Shown here piece by piece: positions 28,254 through 38,979 of a stretch of 64,000 bases of DNA. Below the pieces are notes generated by a model. The model saw nothing but the letters and a program-made list of their open reading frames with translations, had not been told where the DNA came from and made no database searches. The stretch is from positions 206,478 to 270,477 of the forward strand of contig VHCJ01000001.1 of NCBI GenBank assembly GCA_016871755.1, given 5' to 3'. Position numbers and translations under genes: made by a program. How positions within the stretch are numbered: position 1 is the first letter of the stretch; each line of letters opens with the position of its first letter. Source of the stretch: Verrucomicrobiota bacterium (GTDB lineage Bacteria > Verrucomicrobiota > Verrucomicrobiia > Opitutales > Opitutaceae).

Positions 28254-28593
28254 GCGAAAACGCCTCGAGCCTGCACACGCCTAGGCGTTCTGCAATCTCA
28301 AGGTTGAGGAGACGAGGCCCAGTCACCGGCCGCGGGAGTCGCGGAATGCGCCCTTGCTCGCCCAGCGCCGCCGCGATCGCCGGATTCGCCCCGGTGGTGG
28401 CCCCGGGAGGTGAGAAACGCAGTCCGGGGCGTCCTCGAGCATCGTGCAATCTCAGGCTTGAATCAGGTGCAATTTGGCATTTACTTAGCAACGGTTGCAT
28501 CTTTGCTATCGCAAACTGACTCTTCTCTTCCCCGACGTCGCATCTTTGCATTTGCCTCGCAGTTCTTCAATCCATTGACTCCCAGAATTCACC
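28254..28593. promoter_or_regulatory. Promoter region of fur-like gene with TTGC/GCAA array
   Basis: The right half is AT-rich and full of TTGC/GCAA half-sites. GCAAC-G-GTTGC (28488-28498) and TTTGC-TATC-GCAAA (28502-28515) are two adjacent perfect palindromes; further half-sites occur near 28445, 28469 and 28540-28555. The left half (28254-28430) holds nothing recognisable. The array probably binds the regulator encoded at 28594. TTGC/GCAA half-sites resemble those of Nur boxes (TTGCAA-N5-TTGCAA) of the Fur superfamily, though spacing differs. Confidence 0.5.
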
Positions 28594-29100
28594 ATGACTG
28601 ATTCCGCCGAAACCCATCCTGGAACCGCCACCGGTGCCGAGCCGGCCAATGCTCCCATTGAAGTCGCCGTGAAGCGGCTCCGCCAAGCCGGGCTCCGCAT
28701 CACTCAGCCGCGCATTGCGATCCTCAATGCCCTGATCCGCCGGGATCGGCCGGCGAGCATCGAGCAGATTCACAATGATCTGAAGGGAAACACATTTTGC
28801 GATCTGGTGACGGTCTATCGCTGCCTCGCCGCCTTCGAAAATCTCGGGCTGGTCCGCCGCTGCTTCTTCCACAACGGCACCAGCCTGTGGCAAATCAACC
28901 TCGCCGGGGAAACGTCCTACCACATCGTTGGCAAGGCCTCCAATACGATGGAGCAGCTTGATCCGCAGACCTCGGCCGAGTTGGCCGCGGCGATCAAGCG
29001 GGTCGAGGACGTGCTTAAGTCGCGGGGTTACAAGGACCTCTCGCACATGGTGGAGTTCTTCGGCGTCAGCCCAGGCGCCGGGGCAGCCCCGTCGATCTAG
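28594..29100 (+). CDS. Fur-family regulator lacking most metal ligands
   Basis: A 168-residue protein with the Fur winged helix (about 25-95: LRQAGLRITQPRIAILNAL, then SIEQIHNDL and LVTVYRCLAAFENLGLVRR). In the dimerisation domain the usual HHHH/HHD cluster is reduced to one His (SYHIVGKASNTMEQ, His110) and no CxxC structural zinc motif exists. The 22-residue N-terminal extension is unusual. It may be metal-independent or use a different signal. It is convergent with the superoxide dismutase gene. Identity as Fur-superfamily is sure; the signal is not. Confidence 0.82.
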   Translation: MTDSAETHPGTATGAEPANAPIEVAVKRLRQAGLRITQPRIAILNALIRRDRPASIEQIHNDLKGNTFCDLVTVYRCLAAFENLGLVRRCFFHNGTSLWQINLAGETSYHIVGKASNTMEQLDPQTSAELAAAIKRVEDVLKSRGYKDLSHMVEFFGVSPGAGAAPSI

Positions 29101-29140
29101 GCTGACGGGACCCGGCGTCCGCCAACGACCGGGGAGAGCG

Positions 29141-29926
29141 TCAACCGCGGGCGGCCTGCCACTCGGCAGCCGCCACGTCCCAGTTGAGCACGCTCCAGAA
29201 CGTCTTCGCGTAGTCCGCGCGCCGGTTCTGGAACTTCAGGTAGTACGCGTGCTCCCAGACATCCAGCCCGATGATGGACACGTAGCCGTCCATGCCGGGC
29301 GTATCTTGGTTGGGGGTGGACATCACCGAAAGCTTGCCGTGCTTGAGCGCCAGCCAGGCCCAACCGCTCCCGAAGCGACCCATCGCCGCCTCGGTAAAGC
29401 GCGCCTTGAATGCGTCGATCGAGCCGAATGCGTCCGTCAGCGCCGCCGCGAACGCACCTGACGGCGCCGACGCGCCGCTCGGGGTCATCAGGCGCCAGAA
29501 AAGGGCGTGGTTGAGGTGGCCGCCGACGTTGTTGCGAACAGCGTTGCGGATGGACTCCGGGACGGCGGAGAGGTTCGCCATCAGGGCCTCAGCACTCAGG
29601 GCTTGGAGTTCCGGATGGGCCTGCAGCGCGCGGTTGGCGTTGTCCACATAGGCACGGTGATGCCGCCCATGGTGGATTTCCATGGTGAGACGATCGAAAT
29701 GGGGCTCCAGCGCGTCCACCGCGTACCCCAGCGGGGCCAGCGTGAACGGCTGCATCGTGCCGGAGGTGCTGCCGGACGCCGCCTTCGCCCCTGCGGGCGC
29801 TGCGAGCAACGGCGCAGATGCCGTGGCAGCAACCGCCGCAGCGGCTCCCCAGCCTCCAAGCAGGCGAAGGGCGTCGCGGCGGGAAATGGCGGAGGGAGAC
29901 GAGGGGGTCGGGGGAACGTGTGCCAT
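29141..29926 (-). CDS. sodA: Exported Fe/Mn superoxide dismutase
   Basis: A 261-residue superoxide dismutase. The N terminus has a Tat-type motif ([11 protein letters not shown]) and hydrophobic stretch, so a folded, metal-loaded enzyme is probably exported. Metal ligands are His85 (MEIHHGRHH), His140 (HLNHALFW), Asp222 and His226 ([11 protein letters not shown]). Gln207 in NQDTP is the Mn-type second-sphere glutamine position, favouring manganese. Most bacterial SodA enzymes are cytoplasmic, so the Tat signal is notable. Confidence 0.87.
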   Translation of the reverse strand: MAHVPPTPSSPSAISRRDALRLLGGWGAAAAVAATASAPLLAAPAGAKAASGSTSGTMQPFTLAPLGYAVDALEPHFDRLTMEIHHGRHHRAYVDNANRALQAHPELQALSAEALMANLSAVPESIRNAVRNNVGGHLNHALFWRLMTPSGASAPSGAFAAALTDAFGSIDAFKARFTEAAMGRFGSGWAWLALKHGKLSVMSTPNQDTPGMDGYVSIIGLDVWEHAYYLKFQNRRADYAKTFWSVLNWDVAAAEWQAARG

Positions 29927-30187
29927 GCCACTTCCCTATCCGGTTCCCTGCCCCGCGCAAGCCACGCCGAGAGATGCCGGCTCCCTCCCCGTGTGTGACG
30001 CGTCCATGCCGTCCCGCGGAGTTCCGCCTCCCCGGCCGGCCCCGCTGGCCGAGGTGCGGGGCCCAGGCGCTCCGCCGCTCCCGGCCGCTCCGCGCGCCAC
30101 CGCACTCCCGGATGCCGTTGCGCGGTCCCTCGGGGCGGGAATCGTCCGAAGGCTTGCCGCAGCGCCGCCCGCTTCCACACTTCGGGC

Positions 30188-31105
30188 ATGCCTTCTCCCG
30201 TTACCCGTCGTCAGGCTCTCGCCACCCTCACCGGCGCCGTCCTCGCTGGAAGCACCCACGCCGCCAGCCAGAGCGCGGCGCCCGCCACCGCCACCTCCCC
30301 CCAACCCCAGGGCGCAAAGGAGAGCGCCGGCGCGATGGGGCAGCCGGACACCCATCCGATCCGTCACTCGGCGTGCAAATGGTGCTACGCGAAGACAGCC
30401 TTGGCGGACCTTGCCAAGGCGGCGAAGTCCTTCGGGATGGAATCCATCGAGTTGCTGAATCCCGAGGAGTGGCCGGTGGTGCAGGCCTTTGGCCTGACGT
30501 GCGCGATCGCGAACGGTCCGGCTCGCATCAACGACGGGTTCAACCGCCGCGAAAATCAGGTGACGCTCATTCCGGCCTACCTGAAGCGCATCGAGGAATG
30601 CGCCCATGCCGGGATTCCCAGCCTCATTCTTTTCTCGGGCAATCGTCGGGGGCAGAGTGACAGCGAGGGCCTGGAAATCTGCGCCGAGGGCATCAAGCAG
30701 ATCGTCGGCGCCGCCGAGAAACACGGCGTGACTCTTTGCATGGAGCTGCTCAACAGCCGCGTGAACCACAAGGACTACCAGTGCGACCGCACGGAGTGGG
30801 GCGTGGAGCTGTGCAAGCGGGTGGGTTCAGAGCGGTTCAAACTGCTCTACGACATTTACCACATGCAGATCATGGAGGGTGACATCATCCGCACCATCCA
30901 GACGCACCACGCCTACTTCGGTCACTACCACACCGGCGGCAATCCGGGCCGGGCGGAAATCGATGACTCCCAGGAACTGAACTACCCGGCAATCATGCGC
31001 GCCATCCGGGCCACCGGTTACCGCGGCTTCGTCGGCCAGGAGTTCATCCCGAAGCGCGATCCGCTCACCTCACTCCGCGAAGCCGTGCAGCTCTGCACGG
31101 TCTGA
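30188..31105 (+). CDS. Exported xylose-isomerase-like TIM barrel (hydroxypyruvate isomerase-like)
   Basis: A 305-residue protein with a twin-arginine-like leader (TRRQALATLTGAVLAG) and a sugar-phosphate-isomerase TIM barrel. Conserved features of hydroxypyruvate isomerase homologs include GMESIELLNPEEWP, CMELLNSRVNHKDY, LLYDIYHMQ and GHYHTGGNPGR, with Glu and His metal ligands. Many such Tat-exported homologs occur in Verrucomicrobia and Planctomycetes and probably act on sugars, not hydroxypyruvate. No sugar gene neighbours it. Confidence 0.78.
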   Translation: MPSPVTRRQALATLTGAVLAGSTHAASQSAAPATATSPQPQGAKESAGAMGQPDTHPIRHSACKWCYAKTALADLAKAAKSFGMESIELLNPEEWPVVQAFGLTCAIANGPARINDGFNRRENQVTLIPAYLKRIEECAHAGIPSLILFSGNRRGQSDSEGLEICAEGIKQIVGAAEKHGVTLCMELLNSRVNHKDYQCDRTEWGVELCKRVGSERFKLLYDIYHMQIMEGDIIRTIQTHHAYFGHYHTGGNPGRAEIDDSQELNYPAIMRAIRATGYRGFVGQEFIPKRDPLTSLREAVQLCTV

Positions 31106-31130
31106 GCCCGGGCCGGACGTCCGTCCGCGC

Positions 31131-32585
<1,455 letters not shown>

Positions 32586-32597
32586 GGCGGGTCCGGT

Positions 32598-34061
32598 TCA
32601 GAGCGTGGGTCGGCGTTGGCCCCAGGCATGGGCGCGCTCGTAGGTGTGGGCCATCGCGAGCAACTCGGCCTCGCCGAAGGGCTGGCCGATGAGCTGCATG
32701 CCGATCGGGCGACCGTCGGCACTGAAACCACACGGCACGCTCACCGCCGGCAAACCAGCGAGGTTCACGCCGATCGTGTAGATGTCGCAGAGGTACATCG
32801 CGAGCGGATCCGCCTTCGCTCCGCGCCGGAACGCCGGCGTCGGCGCCGTCGGAGTGAGGATCACGTCCACATCCCGGTAGGCGTTCAGGAAGTCCTGCCG
32901 GATCAGCGTTCGCACTTTCTGCGCCCGCAGGTAGTACGCGTCGTAGTACCCGCTCGAGAGCACGTACGTCCCCAGAATGATGCGTCGCTTCACCTCGGGC
33001 CCGAAGCCTTCGGCCCGCGACTCGGCGTAAATTTCCACCGCGTCCTTCGCGTCCTTGGAGCGGTGTCCATAGCGGATGCCATCGAAGCGCGCGAGGTTGG
33101 AGGAGCACTCCGCCGTCGCGATGATGTAGTAGACGCCAATCCCGTACTCAGTGTGCGGGAGCGACACGTCCTTCACCGTGCAGCCCTGCGACTCGTAGAA
33201 GCGCACCGCAGCCTGCACGGATGCCGCCACCTCGGGATCCAATCCCTCGCCAAAGTATTCGCGCGGGATGCCGATCCGCCACGGGCCGCGCCGGGACTGC
33301 AGGGCCGCCCGGTAATCGGGCACGTCGGCCCGCCATGAGGTCGAATCCCGCGGGTCGTGCCCCGCGATCGCACCGAGCACGATCGCCGTGTCCTCGACCG
33401 AGCGGCCGAACGGGCCGATCTGATCGAGCGAGGAGGCAAAGGCGATCAGTCCGTAACGCGAGACGAGCCCGTAGGTCGGCTTGAGGCCGACGACGTTGCA
33501 GAACGAGGCCGGCTGGCGGATCGAGCCACCGGTGTCCGAGCCGAGCGAGACGATCGTCTCGCCCGCCGCCACCGCCGCCGCGCTGCCGCCCGAGGAACCG
33601 CCGGGCACGCAGTCCAGCGCATAGGGATTCGCGGTCGGGCCAAAGGCGGAATTTTCCGTCGACGAGCCCATCGCGAACTCGTCCATGTTCAACCGACCCC
33701 AGCAGATCGCCCCCGCCTCGCGCAGTCGCTGGGTGACCGTCGCGTCGTAGGGCGACACGAAGGTCTGCAACATCCGGCTCGACGCCGTCAGTGGCTGCCC
33801 GGTGACCGCGATCACGTCCTTCAAGCCGATCGGAATGCCGTCCAGCGGTCCCCGCGCCTCGCCGCGCGCCCGGCGCTCGTCCGAGGCGCGCGCCTGGGCC
33901 AGCGCGTCCTCGAAGTCGTACGAATTGAAGGCGTGCACGCGGTCCTCGACCGCTCGGGTGCGGGCAATCACCGCCTGCATGAGGTCCACCGCGGAGATCC
34001 GGCGCGCCTGCAGCGCGGCGGAAAGCTCGGCGATCGACTGATAGTGAAGCGCGTCAGACAT
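32598..34061 (-). CDS. gatA: Asp/Glu-tRNA amidotransferase subunit A
   Basis: A 487-residue amidase-signature protein. GGSSGGSAAAVAAGETIVSLGSDTGGSIR carries the Ser-Ser-Lys triad serines, and Lys is in GLKDVIAVTG. It releases ammonia from glutamine or asparagine for GatB. ATG 34061 fits family starts; a GTG at 34091 overlapping the gatC stop by four bases would add ten residues and is a real alternative. Confidence 0.95.
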   Translation of the reverse strand: MSDALHYQSIAELSAALQARRISAVDLMQAVIARTRAVEDRVHAFNSYDFEDALAQARASDERRARGEARGPLDGIPIGLKDVIAVTGQPLTASSRMLQTFVSPYDATVTQRLREAGAICWGRLNMDEFAMGSSTENSAFGPTANPYALDCVPGGSSGGSAAAVAAGETIVSLGSDTGGSIRQPASFCNVVGLKPTYGLVSRYGLIAFASSLDQIGPFGRSVEDTAIVLGAIAGHDPRDSTSWRADVPDYRAALQSRRGPWRIGIPREYFGEGLDPEVAASVQAAVRFYESQGCTVKDVSLPHTEYGIGVYYIIATAECSSNLARFDGIRYGHRSKDAKDAVEIYAESRAEGFGPEVKRRIILGTYVLSSGYYDAYYLRAQKVRTLIRQDFLNAYRDVDVILTPTAPTPAFRRGAKADPLAMYLCDIYTIGVNLAGLPAVSVPCGFSADGRPIGMQLIGQPFGEAELLAMAHTYERAHAWGQRRPTL

Positions 34062-34087
34062 GGCGGGAGGACTCTCGGGACGGTGAC

Positions 34088-34387
34088 TCACTCCACCACC
34101 TTGGGGACCACGATCATGTGATCACGCTGCGCGGGAGCATTGCGCAGCGCCTCCTGGACCGGCAGGCCCGGGCGAGCCGCATCGGCCTCCCAGACGTTGA
34201 AGAGCGGAAACGCATGCGCCGTCGGCTCGACGCCCGTCACATCCACCTGCTTCAGCTTCTCGATCGCCGCCAGCACGTCGCCGAGCTGGCTCGCGAAGTG
34301 CGCCTTCTCCTCCGGCGTCAACGCCAGACGGGCCAGCGCGGCGACGTGATCGATGTTCAGGTCGGTGGGGGACGACGGGGAACTCAT
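34088..34387 (-). CDS. gatC: Asp/Glu-tRNA amidotransferase subunit C
   Basis: A 99-residue GatC: LNIDHVAALARLALTPEEKAHF, then LGDVLAAIEKLKQVDVTGVEPTAH. It ties GatA to GatB. ATG 34387 overlaps the pheT stop by four bases, placing gatCAB in the pheST transcript. Confidence 0.93.
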   Translation of the reverse strand: MSSPSSPTDLNIDHVAALARLALTPEEKAHFASQLGDVLAAIEKLKQVDVTGVEPTAHAFPLFNVWEADAARPGLPVQEALRNAPAQRDHMIVVPKVVE

Positions 34388-36846
34388 TTGCGGAGGGTGT
34401 AGCCGTGGCCGGACACGAGGGCGTCCTGCACGGCGGTGAAGACGCGGTTGACCTCCTCGTCGGTGAGGGTGCGGTCCTCGGCGCGGAAAACCAGCGAGAA
34501 GGCGAGGCTCTTGTGCCCGGCCGGCAGGCCCTCGCCGCGGTAGACGTCGAAGATCTCCATTGACTCCAACGCGAACGCGGTCCCGACGGCGGCGCGCGCC
34601 GCCTTGGTCATCGCCTTGCGCACGTCGGCAGCGGGCACGGTCTCTTCGACCACCAGCGCCACGTCCCGCAGGGCGGCGGGGAAGAGCGCGAACGGACGAT
34701 AACGCGAACGGGTCGCCGGCGCCGCGAGATTCGCGGGCAGGATCACGAACTCGCCGGCGTAAACGCGGCCCGTCACGTCGCGCGTCTTCAGCGACGCGAC
34801 ATTGAGCAGGCCGAAGGAGGCGGACCAGCCGTGGGCGAGGTCACCGGCGGAAGCCGCATGGCCGGATTGCCAGGAGCGATCGCCCTCGGCGACCGGGCGG
34901 ATCTGACGCGCGAGGTCGAGTCCCGCGAAAGAGGCCACGGCCTCGATCAGGTGGCGGGCGGCGTAGAAATCCGGCGCCGAACGACGGAGCCATGTCCGGG
35001 AATCCGGATCCTCGGCGAGGACGAAGCTCACCGCCACGCACTCGAGCAACTGGCCGTCTCGCTCGCGGAAGACGCGGCCCGCCTCAGCGAGGCGAGTGAC
35101 CGAAACCCCGCGCGCGCGGTTCAGACGCAGCGTCTCGACCAACCCATCGATCAGCGTCGGCCGCAGGTGCGACTGATCCTCGACGAACGGATTGGCGAGC
35201 GCGAGACGCGGGGCCAGAGACTCGGAGGCGGTGCCTGCCACCTCGGTGGCGGAACGCAGCGTGTAGTTGACGCACTCGTGGCAGTCTTGGCCAACGAGGA
35301 ACCGCAGGGCGCGCCGCTGGTACTCGACCACCGGATCATCGTCCTCGGCCAGACCGGGGCCCGTGACGGTCGTCGCCGGAATGCGCTCGGTGCCGAAGAT
35401 GCGCAGCACCTCCTCCACCAGATCGATCGGCCGGTCGAGGTCGTCGCGCCAGCTCGGCACGCGCACCGTCCAGCGCTCGCCGCCGTCCTCGGCGCGGTCC
35501 TCGCGCACGATCCGCAGCTCCAGCGATTCAAGCGCCGAGCGCATGTCGGACGACGGAATGGTGAAGCCGAGACGCTCGTTGATGTAGGCCGGCGTGACCA
35601 CGATCTCGCGCAGCCACGGTTTGTCTCCACCGACCCGATACGCCGGGCCGGCGACCTTTCCACCGGCGGTTTCGAGGATGAGAGCGACTGCGCGGCGCGA
35701 CGCCTCGGCGAGACTGTGCGGATCGACCCCGCGTTCGTAGCGGTAGGACGAATCGCTCGCGAGGCCCAGACGGCGGGACGTGGCGCGGATTCCCTGGCGA
35801 CGGAAGTACGCGGCCTCCAGCACCAGATCCGTCGTGGATTCATCGACCCCGGAGTTGCTGCCGCCCATGATGCCGGCGATGACGACGGGGCGCTGCTGGT
35901 CGGCGATGACCAGCGTCTCGGCGGACAACGCGCGTTCCTTGGTGTCGAGCGTGACGAGCGACTCGCCGGCAGCGGCGCGGCGCACGACGATTTCGGCGCC
36001 GCCCAGCTTGCGGGCATCGAAGGCGTGCAGAGGCTGACCGTACTCCAGCATCACGAAATTGCCGACATCGACGACGTTGTTGATCGGGCGCAGCCCGACG
36101 GCGGTGAGACGCTCCTGCAGCCACGCTGGGCTGGGGCCGACGCGCACGCCGGTGATGATCGTGGCTTGGTATAGCGGACAATCCTCGGCGGCATCGACGC
36201 GCACCGAGCCGAGTAGGTCCGGACGGGCGGGGGCTCCGGCGAAGAGCGCGCCCTCGTCGGGGACCGACGGGTAGCGCAGCGGTTCGCGGAACCAGGCCGC
36301 GAGCTCGCGGGCGATGCCGAGGTGGGAAAGGCAATCGGGGCGATTCGGCGTGATCTCGATGTCGAACACCACATCGCCGGCCGGCAGCACCTCGTTGATC
36401 GGGCGGCCGAGCTCAGGGCGATCGCTGAGGACAAGCAGACCCGAGTGATCCTCGCCCACGCCCAGTTCGCGACCGGAGCACATCATGCCATCGGAGGCAT
36501 GGCCGCGGATCTTGGATTGCTTGATGACGAAGTCGCCCGGCAGGACGGCACCCGGCAGCGCGACCGGCACGCGGTCGCCGACCTTGTAGTTCTGGGCGCC
36601 GCACACGATCGTCTTCACCCCGTGGGCGGGGCCGACATCGACGGTGCAGACGGACAGCTTGTCGGCGTTCGGATGGCGATCGCGCGTCAGCACCTCGCCG
36701 ACGAAGACGGACGACAACGCCGGAGCGCCGGTGGTGTGGACCGACTCGACCTCGAAGCCGAGGAACGTGATGGCGCGGGAAATTTCGTCGGAGGAACGGC
36801 CGGCCAAATTGACGTACGACTGGAGCCAGTTGCGGGAGACTTTCAC
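34384..36846 (-). CDS. pheT: Phenylalanyl-tRNA synthetase beta subunit
   Basis: An 820-residue PheT of normal length. MKVSRNWLQSYVNLAG, the tRNA-binding EMAP-like domain (about 40-150), B3/B4 editing domain (RPINNVVDVGNFVMLEYGQPLHAFDA), B5 domain, catalytic-like core and C-terminal anticodon-binding domain (FPAALRDVALVVEETVPAADV) are all in order. It follows pheS with a 54-base gap. Confidence 0.96.
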   Translation of the reverse strand: MKVSRNWLQSYVNLAGRSSDEISRAITFLGFEVESVHTTGAPALSSVFVGEVLTRDRHPNADKLSVCTVDVGPAHGVKTIVCGAQNYKVGDRVPVALPGAVLPGDFVIKQSKIRGHASDGMMCSGRELGVGEDHSGLLVLSDRPELGRPINEVLPAGDVVFDIEITPNRPDCLSHLGIARELAAWFREPLRYPSVPDEGALFAGAPARPDLLGSVRVDAAEDCPLYQATIITGVRVGPSPAWLQERLTAVGLRPINNVVDVGNFVMLEYGQPLHAFDARKLGGAEIVVRRAAAGESLVTLDTKERALSAETLVIADQQRPVVIAGIMGGSNSGVDESTTDLVLEAAYFRRQGIRATSRRLGLASDSSYRYERGVDPHSLAEASRRAVALILETAGGKVAGPAYRVGGDKPWLREIVVTPAYINERLGFTIPSSDMRSALESLELRIVREDRAEDGGERWTVRVPSWRDDLDRPIDLVEEVLRIFGTERIPATTVTGPGLAEDDDPVVEYQRRALRFLVGQDCHECVNYTLRSATEVAGTASESLAPRLALANPFVEDQSHLRPTLIDGLVETLRLNRARGVSVTRLAEAGRVFRERDGQLLECVAVSFVLAEDPDSRTWLRRSAPDFYAARHLIEAVASFAGLDLARQIRPVAEGDRSWQSGHAASAGDLAHGWSASFGLLNVASLKTRDVTGRVYAGEFVILPANLAAPATRSRYRPFALFPAALRDVALVVEETVPAADVRKAMTKAARAAVGTAFALESMEIFDVYRGEGLPAGHKSLAFSLVFRAEDRTLTDEEVNRVFTAVQDALVSGHGYTLRK

Positions 36847-36900
36847 GGCGGGAAGGAGGTTCGCGGAAGCGGAGCGGGGGCGGAAGGAAGCAGGACCGCG

Positions 36901-37944
36901 TCAGGCGAACTGCCGCAGGAAGCGCAGATCGTTCTGGTAGAAGTAGCGGATGTCATCGATCCCGTAGAGCAGCATGGCGAGACGCTCGAGACCCATGCCG
37001 AAGGCGTAGCCGGACCAGACCCGGGAGTCGTGACCCACCCCGTCGAGGACGATGGGGTCGACCATGCCGCAGCCACCGATCTCGATCCACTCCTTGTTCA
37101 CCTTCGGCAGATGGCGGGCGCTGAGATCGACCTCGAAACTCGGTTCGGTGTAGCCGAAGTAGTGCGGACGGAAACGCGTCTTGGTGTCCTTGCCCAGCAA
37201 GGACGTGAAGATGTAATCGAGCAGTGCCTTGAGATCGCGGACGGTGACATTGCGATCGACGTAGAGACACTCCAGCTGGTGGAAATTGGCGGAGTGCGTG
37301 GCGTCGGTGGTGTCGCGGCGGTAGACGCGGCCCGGCGAGACGATGCGGATCGGCGGCGGCCCCTTGAGCAACGTGCGGATCTGGACGGACGACGTGTGCG
37401 TGCGCAGCAGATAGCGCTCGTCGGCGCGGTGCTTGGAGACATTCGCGAAGGCGGCGTCGCGCGGCAGGTAGAACGTGTCCTGGGCATCGCGGGCCGGGTG
37501 GTCGGCCGGCGTGTTGAGGGCGTCGAAGCAATAGTACTCGGTTTCGACCTCCGGGCCGTCGGCGACGGTGAAACCCACCTTGCGCAGGATGCGGCACATT
37601 TCCTCGCGCACTTGGGTGAGCGGGTGGAACGTGCCCGGGCCCGCGTCGGGCGAAGGCAAAGAGACATCGATGGCCGGGCCGACCTGGGCGGCGATCTCGC
37701 CATCGACGACCCGCTGGAGGGCGGCGTCGAGCAACGCCTGCACAAGAGCCTTGGCCTCGTTGATGCGCTTGCCCAGGGCGGGGCGCTGCTCCTTGGGCAC
37801 GGAGCCCATCTGCTTCATGAGCGCGGTGAGTTCGCCATTGGGGCCGACGAGGCGCGCCTTGGCGGCCTCCAGTTCGGGGCGGGTGCGGATGGCGGCGAGA
37901 TCGGCCTGCGCCTTTTCCTGCAGGGCGGAGAGAAGCGATTCCAT
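36901..37944 (-). CDS. pheS: Phenylalanyl-tRNA synthetase alpha subunit
   Basis: A 347-residue PheS with an N-terminal coiled coil (about 1-80) and class II core: motif 2 (RVYRRDTTDATHSANFHQLE), FRPHYFGYTEPSFEVDL, and motif 3 GMGLERLAMLLYGIDDIR. It is the catalytic subunit of the heterotetramer. A terminator-like hairpin lies between it and rplT upstream. Confidence 0.96.
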   Translation of the reverse strand: MESLLSALQEKAQADLAAIRTRPELEAAKARLVGPNGELTALMKQMGSVPKEQRPALGKRINEAKALVQALLDAALQRVVDGEIAAQVGPAIDVSLPSPDAGPGTFHPLTQVREEMCRILRKVGFTVADGPEVETEYYCFDALNTPADHPARDAQDTFYLPRDAAFANVSKHRADERYLLRTHTSSVQIRTLLKGPPPIRIVSPGRVYRRDTTDATHSANFHQLECLYVDRNVTVRDLKALLDYIFTSLLGKDTKTRFRPHYFGYTEPSFEVDLSARHLPKVNKEWIEIGGCGMVDPIVLDGVGHDSRVWSGYAFGMGLERLAMLLYGIDDIRYFYQNDLRFLRQFA

Positions 37945-38054
37945 GGAGACGACGGGGGAAGGAAGAGCGGAGAGGAGCGCCGACCCGGGCGAGTCCGCGT
38001 GGGACGAACCGAGCGGCGGGAAGAAGGAAGGACGACGGCGGGCGGGCGGGAAAG

Positions 38055-38088
38055 AAAAAGGACGGTGCCCCGGGGAGGGGCCCGTCCT
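38055..38088 (-). terminator. Rho-independent terminator after rplT
   Basis: Read on the minus strand, AGGACGG-GCCCC-loop-GGGGC-A-CCGTCCT is followed by TTTTTC. The 7-bp and 5-bp stems with one bulge are strong. It lies about 70 bases past the rplT stop and 110 bases before pheS, so pheST expression depends on readthrough or its own promoter. Confidence 0.8.
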
Positions 38089-38160
38089 CGTGAGACTCGA
38101 CCCCGGGGTGACCGGGACCGAGAGGTGGGGCGAGCCAGCCCGGCTCGCGTTGGGGTGGAA

Positions 38161-38547
38161 TCAGGCCTTCGCCTTGGCGGCGGTGGCCTTGGCCTTCAAC
38201 GCGTCCTGCGCCTGCTTGACCAAGGCGTTGAACGCGGCCTCGTCGCGGATGGCGATGTCGGACAGGACCTTGCGGTCGAGTTCGATGTTCGCGGCCTTGA
38301 GGCCCTCGACGAAGCGGCTGTAGGTGATGCCGGCGTTGCGGCAGGCCGCGTTGAGGCGGACGATCCAGAGGCCGCGGAATTCGGCCTTCTTCTTGCGGCG
38401 GTCGCGGTAAGCGTACTGCCAGGCGTGCTGGACCGCTTCCTTAGCGTAGCGGAACAGCTTCGATTTGCTGCTGTAGTAGCCCTTGGCGTACTTCAGCACT
38501 TTCTTGCGGCGGCGGCGCGAGGCCGGGGCGTTCGTTGCACGAGCCAT
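38161..38547 (-). CDS. rplT: 50S ribosomal protein L20
   Basis: A 128-residue L20: MARATNAPASRRRRKKVLKYAKGYYSSKSKLFRYAKE and WIVRLNAACRNAGITYSRF are diagnostic. The Lys/Ala-rich C-terminal tail is slightly longer than E. coli L20. It nucleates 23S rRNA folding. It follows rpmI. Confidence 0.97.
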   Translation of the reverse strand: MARATNAPASRRRRKKVLKYAKGYYSSKSKLFRYAKEAVQHAWQYAYRDRRKKKAEFRGLWIVRLNAACRNAGITYSRFVEGLKAANIELDRKVLSDIAIRDEAAFNALVKQAQDALKAKATAAKAKA

Positions 38548-38641
38548 GTTGGTTTTCCTTTATTTTATGTGGCCGGCGGGTCGGCTTGAATGATTCACCC
38601 GCCTGGCGCGGTGGGAGGTTGTCGGCTGGGAGCGGTGAGGC

Positions 38642-38836
38642 TTACAGACCGAACGGGAGGCAGCGCTTCAGAGGAGCGGCATGCCCCTCGGCGACGAGCT
38701 TGTCCTTCGTAGCACGACGCTTTGACTTCGTGCTCTTGGAGGCCAGGAGGTGCCGAAAGCCAGGGGTGCGCCGGATGAGCTTGCCCCGGGCGCTCAGCTT
38801 GAAGCGCTTGGCGACGGACTTTTTGGTCTTTTGCAT
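38642..38836 (-). CDS. rpmI: 50S ribosomal protein L35
   Basis: A 64-residue L35 (MQKTKKSVAKRFKLSARGKL...). ATG 38836 is chosen because L35 proteins start at this Met; a longer frame to 38890 is not conserved. In most bacteria infC precedes rpmI; here infC is not found upstream in the window. Confidence 0.95.
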   Translation of the reverse strand: MQKTKKSVAKRFKLSARGKLIRRTPGFRHLLASKSTKSKRRATKDKLVAEGHAAPLKRCLPFGL

Positions 38837-38979
38837 GGAGAACGGCAGAAAACAGAGGCCCCGGATTCCCTTGGCAAGGGCAAAATCCACTCCCGGCCAC
38901 GCGACGCGCGGGGGAGGACGGCCTGTCGCGGGTCGTAAATCGCGTGCGCCAGCCCCTCATTTGCGCACCGGCCGCGGAC

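Noticed and set aside
26325..28307. 660-codon plus-strand frame
   Set aside because: Antisense shadow of the M16 peptidase, which has an intact HxxEH motif; common in GC-rich DNA.
36322..38589. 755-codon plus-strand frame
   Set aside because: Antisense of pheT, pheS and rplT, which are certain genes.
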